The translations under genes and the position numbers were made by a program. The notes beneath the pieces were generated by a model. The model ran no database searches. It saw only the letters and a list, made by a program, of their open reading frames with translations, and was not told the origin of the DNA. Positions 26,425 to 32,400 of a stretch of 64,000 bases of DNA are shown here, piece after piece. Each line of letters begins with the position of its first letter. The stretch's first letter is position 1. The DNA comes from Hofstenia miamia (taxonomy: Eukaryota; Xenacoelomorpha; Acoela; Hofsteniidae), in assembly GCA_900660155.1 (NCBI GenBank), contig CABFPE010000030.1:184838-248837 (forward strand), given 5' to 3'.

Positions 26425-29400
26425 AACTTGGATTTCCCACTCCTCCTCATCTCCTCATCTATGGTGACTTCAACCTCCCTAATATTTGTTGGAATGCACT
26501 TGACTCTAATGACGCCTATGAATCCGCGGTTCATGGAACTCGACAAAATCTCTCTGCTGTCCAGCTTCTCCTCTGGATCTCTTCAAGACTCTTACTCTTT
26601 TTTGCGCTCCTTGGTGATTTTTCATCCATGCTTGAGTACTTTCATGATCAGTCTATTACTCTCTCTCGTCAATTTGGATTTCCCACTCCTCCTCATCTCC
26701 TCATCTGTGGTGACTTCAACCTTCCTAATGTTTGTTGGAATACACTTGACTCTAATGACGCCTGTGAATCCGCTGTTCTGGATCTTTTTGCTTCAATTTC
26801 TCTTCTCTTACAGAAGACGTCATCAACTTCATGGAACTCGACAAATATCTCTCTGCTGTCCAGCTTCTCCTCTGGATCTCTTCAAGACTCTTACTCTTTT
26901 TTGCGCTCCTTGCATTCCAAACCTGATCTCTCCAGCTTAAATTGGAACCATCCTTCTGCTCACTCGGATCTGGAGAAAGCTGATCTCTTCAATACCTATT
27001 TCTCCTCTAATTTTTCTGATCCCGTCTCGCTCTGTCCTGGTCGTCCTGCTACCTCCCCACTGATTCGCCTATGTGACATCGTCTTCAACGTCCATGATAT
27101 TTCCCTCATGCTTAAGTCCTGCAAATTGTCTGGTCCCTGCTATCCTGACGGCGTCCCATCCCTTGTCATTCACGAAACTTCCTCAACTCTTTCCATCCAT
27201 TTAAATCATCTCTTCTCCTATATTTGCTCCTCTAAGCGTTTTCCGCCTTGCTGGAAAACATCTTGGATCTTTCCACTATTAAAATCCAATCAGCTTCCCT
27301 CCTCTCAAGTCACTTCTTATCGTCCAATAGCTATTCTTTCTCGGCTGTCAATCATCTTTGAGCGTCTTTTCTTTCGTTATTTGCTCCCTAAAATTCGTCT
27401 CCTCTTCTCCGCTTCTCAGCATGATAACCTTCCGGGTCGTTCTACCATCACTAACTTGCTCACTTTGATTGAAAACTGCTATTTCCACTCTGACCGTAAT
27501 AATCCTGGTTGCATTATCTTTCTTGACATTTCTAAAGCTTTTGATCGGCTCCCTCATTCTATCATTCTTAACAAATTATGTTTATTTGGCTTTTATGCTG
27601 ATTTCATCGAACTCTTTCAGTCTTACCTATCCAATCGTCGTNTCTCTAGTGGTGCTCCTCAAGGTTCCGTGTTTGCTGTTCTCTTCTTCCTTGTTGCTAT
27701 CAACGACCTCTCTCAATCTGTTTTCAACTCATCCTGTCTACTGTATGTTGATGACACCGCGATTTTCAACTTTGGTAGTTCTTTTGCCTCCTATATTACC
27801 TCTGATCTTGAGCTTTTGTCTACTCGGTCTTCTTGATTTTAGCCCAAGCAAGACATGTGGTATTTCCTTTTCTGAATCTCCCCTTCTGATCTTCCTCTTC
27901 CTGTGAACTTTTCAACTCACCATACTCATCTTGGATTTCAACTGTCTGATAACTTAAATGAGTCTGGTAATGTGTCCTTACGTCTCCGCAAAGCTAATTC
28001 CTCACTCTGCCTTCTTCCGCAATGTTCCCTTTACTTCCGCTGATTTCATCGAACTCTTTCAGTCTTACCTATCCAATCGTCGTCAGTGTGTCAAAATCAA
28101 CTCGTCTATTTCTTCCCCTGCTTGCTGTTTGCTGTTCTCTTCTTGCTATCAACGATCTCCCTCAATCTGTCCCTTTAATTCCACTTCTGCTGTGAAACTC
28201 TCTTTGTTCAAGTCCATTCCTCGCGCCATTCTTCTCTATGCATCTCCCTGTTTGTGGCCTTCCCGTTACACTCTATGTAACGTTTCCAGAAGCGTGCCTT
28301 CAAATGGATCTCTCCCTTGCCATAGAAAGACGCCCTTCTCAAATTCTCCACTCTCCCGCTTTCACTCAACTTCCATGCCTGTTCAATCGACTGCTCACTC
28401 GCAAATTGGATCTTGATCCTTTTGATATCATTAAGTTCTCTAATTCCCTCTCCAATCGCTTTGATGATGTTGTCACTTTCTCCATTCGNACTCTGCCTTC
28501 TTCCGCAATGTTCCCTTTACTTCCACTTCTGCTGTGAAACTCTCTTTGTTCAAGTCCATTCCTCGCGCCATTCTTCTCTATGCATCTTCCTGTTGGTGGC
28601 CTTCCCGTTCCTTGTTCCACTCTATTGAACATTTCCAAAAGCATGCCTTCAAATGGATCTCTCCCTTGCCATACAAAGACGCCCTTCTCAAATTCTCCAC
28701 TCTCCTGCTGTCACTCTACTTCCATGTCTGTGATCTACTTCTGTACAATCGCTTGCTCACTCGCAAATTGGACCTTGATCCTTTTGATATCATTAAGTTC
28801 TCTAATTCCCTCTCCAATCGCTTTGATGATGTTGTCACTTTCTCCATTCGTCGTCCCAATAAACATCGCACCCTTCACTCGTTTTTCAATCGTGCTTGTA
28901 CTGCTGCTAATTACATCTTGTCTCTCAACCCTCCAACAGCGATTGATTTCTTTTCCCCACCACCGAGCTTCAAGAAATCTTTGATGAATTTCCTCTTCGC
29001 TGAGCCCTTCTCCAACGTCGCCTACTCTTCCATTTGCTCCTATTTCATCTCCTGTGACTCTCCTCGCTGCCGTAAAACCTGATTTCTTTTTTATTTTTTT
29101 TCTAGTGTATGCCTTCAGCGGCTAAATAAAGTCATTTATTATTATTAAATGTATCATCAAATTTATGAGTTTAGTTACCATGTAAAAACACGCAAATAAG
29201 CTAACAGGTTCTCTAAAATTTATGGACCCTATTTTAAAATATAATTCTCGCAATCAGTAACGCATTTAAGCAGTATTAAACCGGTCCAAATATTTTCAAG
29301 ATTCATTTGTGTTAAGCACAGAAGAGAATGGAATAAGTTAGATAGACACATTAGATTGTCAAAAAATATTAGCATCTTCAAGAAATCGTTAAAACAACCT

Positions 29401-32400
29401 TGTAAGCCACCAGAACATAGTAATTCCTTCTAAAAATGCATGCCTGGAAACACTATTGCTTTGATTGATTAATGCTTTTTATTAATAATTTTGTTTTTGT
29501 TAGTTTTTCTAAGTTGTATATGTAAGCATGTCTTTGTCATTTAAGTATGAAAGAATAAAGAGCTTGTTATCGTTAAAGAAGTCAGTGAATAATTTATGGT
29601 TAGTAATCAATTTTCTATTTACCAACCAAAAAATAGAATATCGAATGGTTTGACATTACAGAAAGAGTGATTACATCTGATTAAATTTTGAAATTTTTAC
29701 AAGAATATTGTAACTTAATCTGAATAACATGTTTTGGTTTTTGGACAATTTATATATTCATTTTCAAATCGCTAACTGCTGATATGTAGGGTGCGTAAAT
29801 GCCGAAAGGCATTTGGTTAAAGACATATTCCAGTTTTTTGGAAATGAAAAACGCGATGTGGGCAAATATTTAGCATGGTTCTAAAGTCAAAATGTCTAAA
29901 ATATTTAGTGAGGCCCAAATTTCTGTATTTTTGTGAAAATGTTTATCAAATTTGAATTCCAATCGAAATAAATGAGCGATTAGCTAAAATGAATGACATG
30001 ATTACAAGTTTGAGGAAATATTCCAAGAAATCCAGCAATTGCAACTAAACTTCAAATGGTCCAATATTCTAATGCCATTCTTGAATGAATCTTTTTACGT
30101 CTCTAAAATCTTTTAGTAAAGGGTTGTAATTAAACAGTATGTTTTTCATTCTCATGTGTAAGCAGTACTTTAGAACACGTTTTAATCAATATATATTCAA
30201 TTCGAATTTTTTCATTAAGTCAATACAAATTAAATTTTTAGATTTTAGTCGATTTTTCTTGTCAAAATAGTACATTTTTAGATCAAAATATATCGCCCTA
30301 CTAATAAGATTTAGGGGTTTTGAAAATTATATTAGATAGATTGCAATCAGCTATAACAAAATTGAAATCGTGTGAACACATATTTACAAGATTCATTATT
30401 TAGATTTTTACGAGACTTTGATCCTGAAGTTCCAGGTTCCTGGATTGTTCAATATTAAAATGTCCCGGGCTTTCTTATTCATCGTTATTTCTGAATTTTT
30501 TAGAAGCATTTTTAATAATAATTGCTGAGAAAAGTCGAAATCGACGCCTTGGTTATCTTAGTGGTAGTGATCTTTATACATGCTGTGACAAAGTTCCGCA
30601 ATAGAAAGACATATTAACATATGAATTTTAATGATTGAAATCTTGATTGTATAAGTGTCATTCAAAAATTTAAAATGTTGCCTTCAAGATATTCTCCATT
30701 AGTTGCTACACATTTGCCCGTTCGATGTTTCCATTTAGAAAAACACAGATTGAATTCGTTTTGTGGAATTCTTCGAAGAATATTTTTTAGATCGACGCCA
30801 TCGAATCTTTGTACTTTAAGCAGACTTTTTAGCTGTGATGAATAAGGAGCATGATGAAAGAGCGCTTTTGATTTCTTTGACAGGAATTCTTTTGCCCTTA
30901 AAGCTGCATGAGTGGCAGTTTGGTCAAGTTGCAACATCTCCGCATTGGGTCAAAGTTCTGGTTTCTTTCGTCGAACTGCATTTTAGAGTCTTTTCAGAAT
31001 CTCTAGATAACTTTTCTGATGAATTGACTGCCCTGCTAAAAAAATTCGCTGTGGCAATTCTTTTAGCAAAGATTTTCCCAATAATTCATTTTATTCATTG
31101 CAAACCCTGGCTACGGCATTTTGGTCTCCCAATACTGTATTTTGAAGCTTATTAGATGGTTGACGCAACCAATTGAAAAAAAATTTCCTATATTGCCCGT
31201 TTTCTACGTAATTTTTTTCGTCAAATTCCGCCTACGGTATTTTGGACTAACAGATAGTAATTGAAGAATAGAAATAATAATATATAATAATGTTGTATGT
31301 ATTTACCATCAAATATGTGTCTTGGGGAATTTTACTGTTCTGTTGATATATAGCGATATATTCTGTTGATATATAGTCTAATACAAAATTTTAATATTCT
31401 AGTTTCAGCCGAATTGGTCATTTTTCATAATTTACAACCCCAGGAATAGTCACTTTGAGGGGTTCCAATTTTTTAAACAAATTTCCGCTTCTACCCAAGT
31501 GTCAAATTTCACTATAAAATCAAAATTGCCAAATTTTGACCATTTGTGCTGTACGGTCCTCTTAAATTCATTAGTTTCGTTCAAATGTATTTCGGAATAA
31601 AATTTGAGATGAAGCTTACTTGTTTATCCAAGCAACTAACCCACTTCAATTAGAAAAAATGTACTTTTGCGTTGTAATCCATTTTCGACTTTTCATATTC
31701 AAATTCTATTATATTTCGAAAAATATTTATATTGGCGATGAATATAATTATTCGTTGTTTTATTCTTTTATATTATCTTCAAAAGTGGTAAAAAGAATTG
31801 TAAGGAGTTAAAATACTAAAATATCACGAACTTAGTATTGAACATTAGATTCGATTATAGCTGAATATTAACGTTTGTTTGTACTTATAACCTTCGATAT
31901 GCATTGACTAGGAGTGTGCGATCCAGGCTTTTTCAAAATCAATTCAATTTCAATTCAATGCAGGGAAAAATCAATTCAATGCAAGAAATTATTTCAAATC
32001 CAAAGCTGAACAGATTGAACTTATTTAAAATTTTCTCTCAAAAATAACCACATCCGAAAATTTATCTGCGAAAGTCTTTGCCTGGCTGCCGTTACTATAT
32101 TCCCAGCATCCGACCACACTCTTTCGGATGGATCTGCTGTAGCCGGAATCGCTAAAAGACTTTTTGCGGCAACTGAAAGATGTCGAAATTTTGGTTTTTG
32201 ATTTCGCCAAAATTGGAAAGGGTATTCAGTTCTAGAAATTGCGGCAGCGCTGAAAAAAGTTTTCATCTCCTCTTCGCATGCAGAGCTTTCAGGCTGCTCT
32301 GTGGTTTTGCGGACTTTCCTTCATGCTGCCTCATCGAACGTGCCCAAACACTTGAAGAAGCAGAAACAGCAACAGCTTCTGTGGGTTCCTGCTGTTGCAC

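Larger units (their letters stand above)
25830..29147 (+). pseudogene. rearranged non-LTR retrotransposon (endonuclease, RT, 3' tail)
   Basis: The longest element in the window, same strand as YLPM1. An APE-like endonuclease starts with LANARSLVSLNRRLSFYNFL and FIFITETWLEA (about 25979-26090) and has the catalytic GDFNLPN motif twice (about 26465 and 26708). The RT follows: SYRPIAILSRLSIIFERLFF, KAFDRLPHSIILNKL, SGAPQGSVFAV and YVDDTAIF near 27745. The C-terminal domain ends at a stop at 29080-29082. The 3' end has AATAAA at 29125-29130 and a short ATTATTATT tail. The frame is broken by stops, internal duplications and Ns at 27642 and 28489. The sense strand is strikingly pyrimidine-rich. Confidence 0.88.

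Noticed and set aside
26181-27836. A 551-codon open frame as an intact gene
   Set aside because: It spans a tandem duplication, a (TC)n tract and an N. It mixes out-of-frame and in-frame parts of a retrotransposon.
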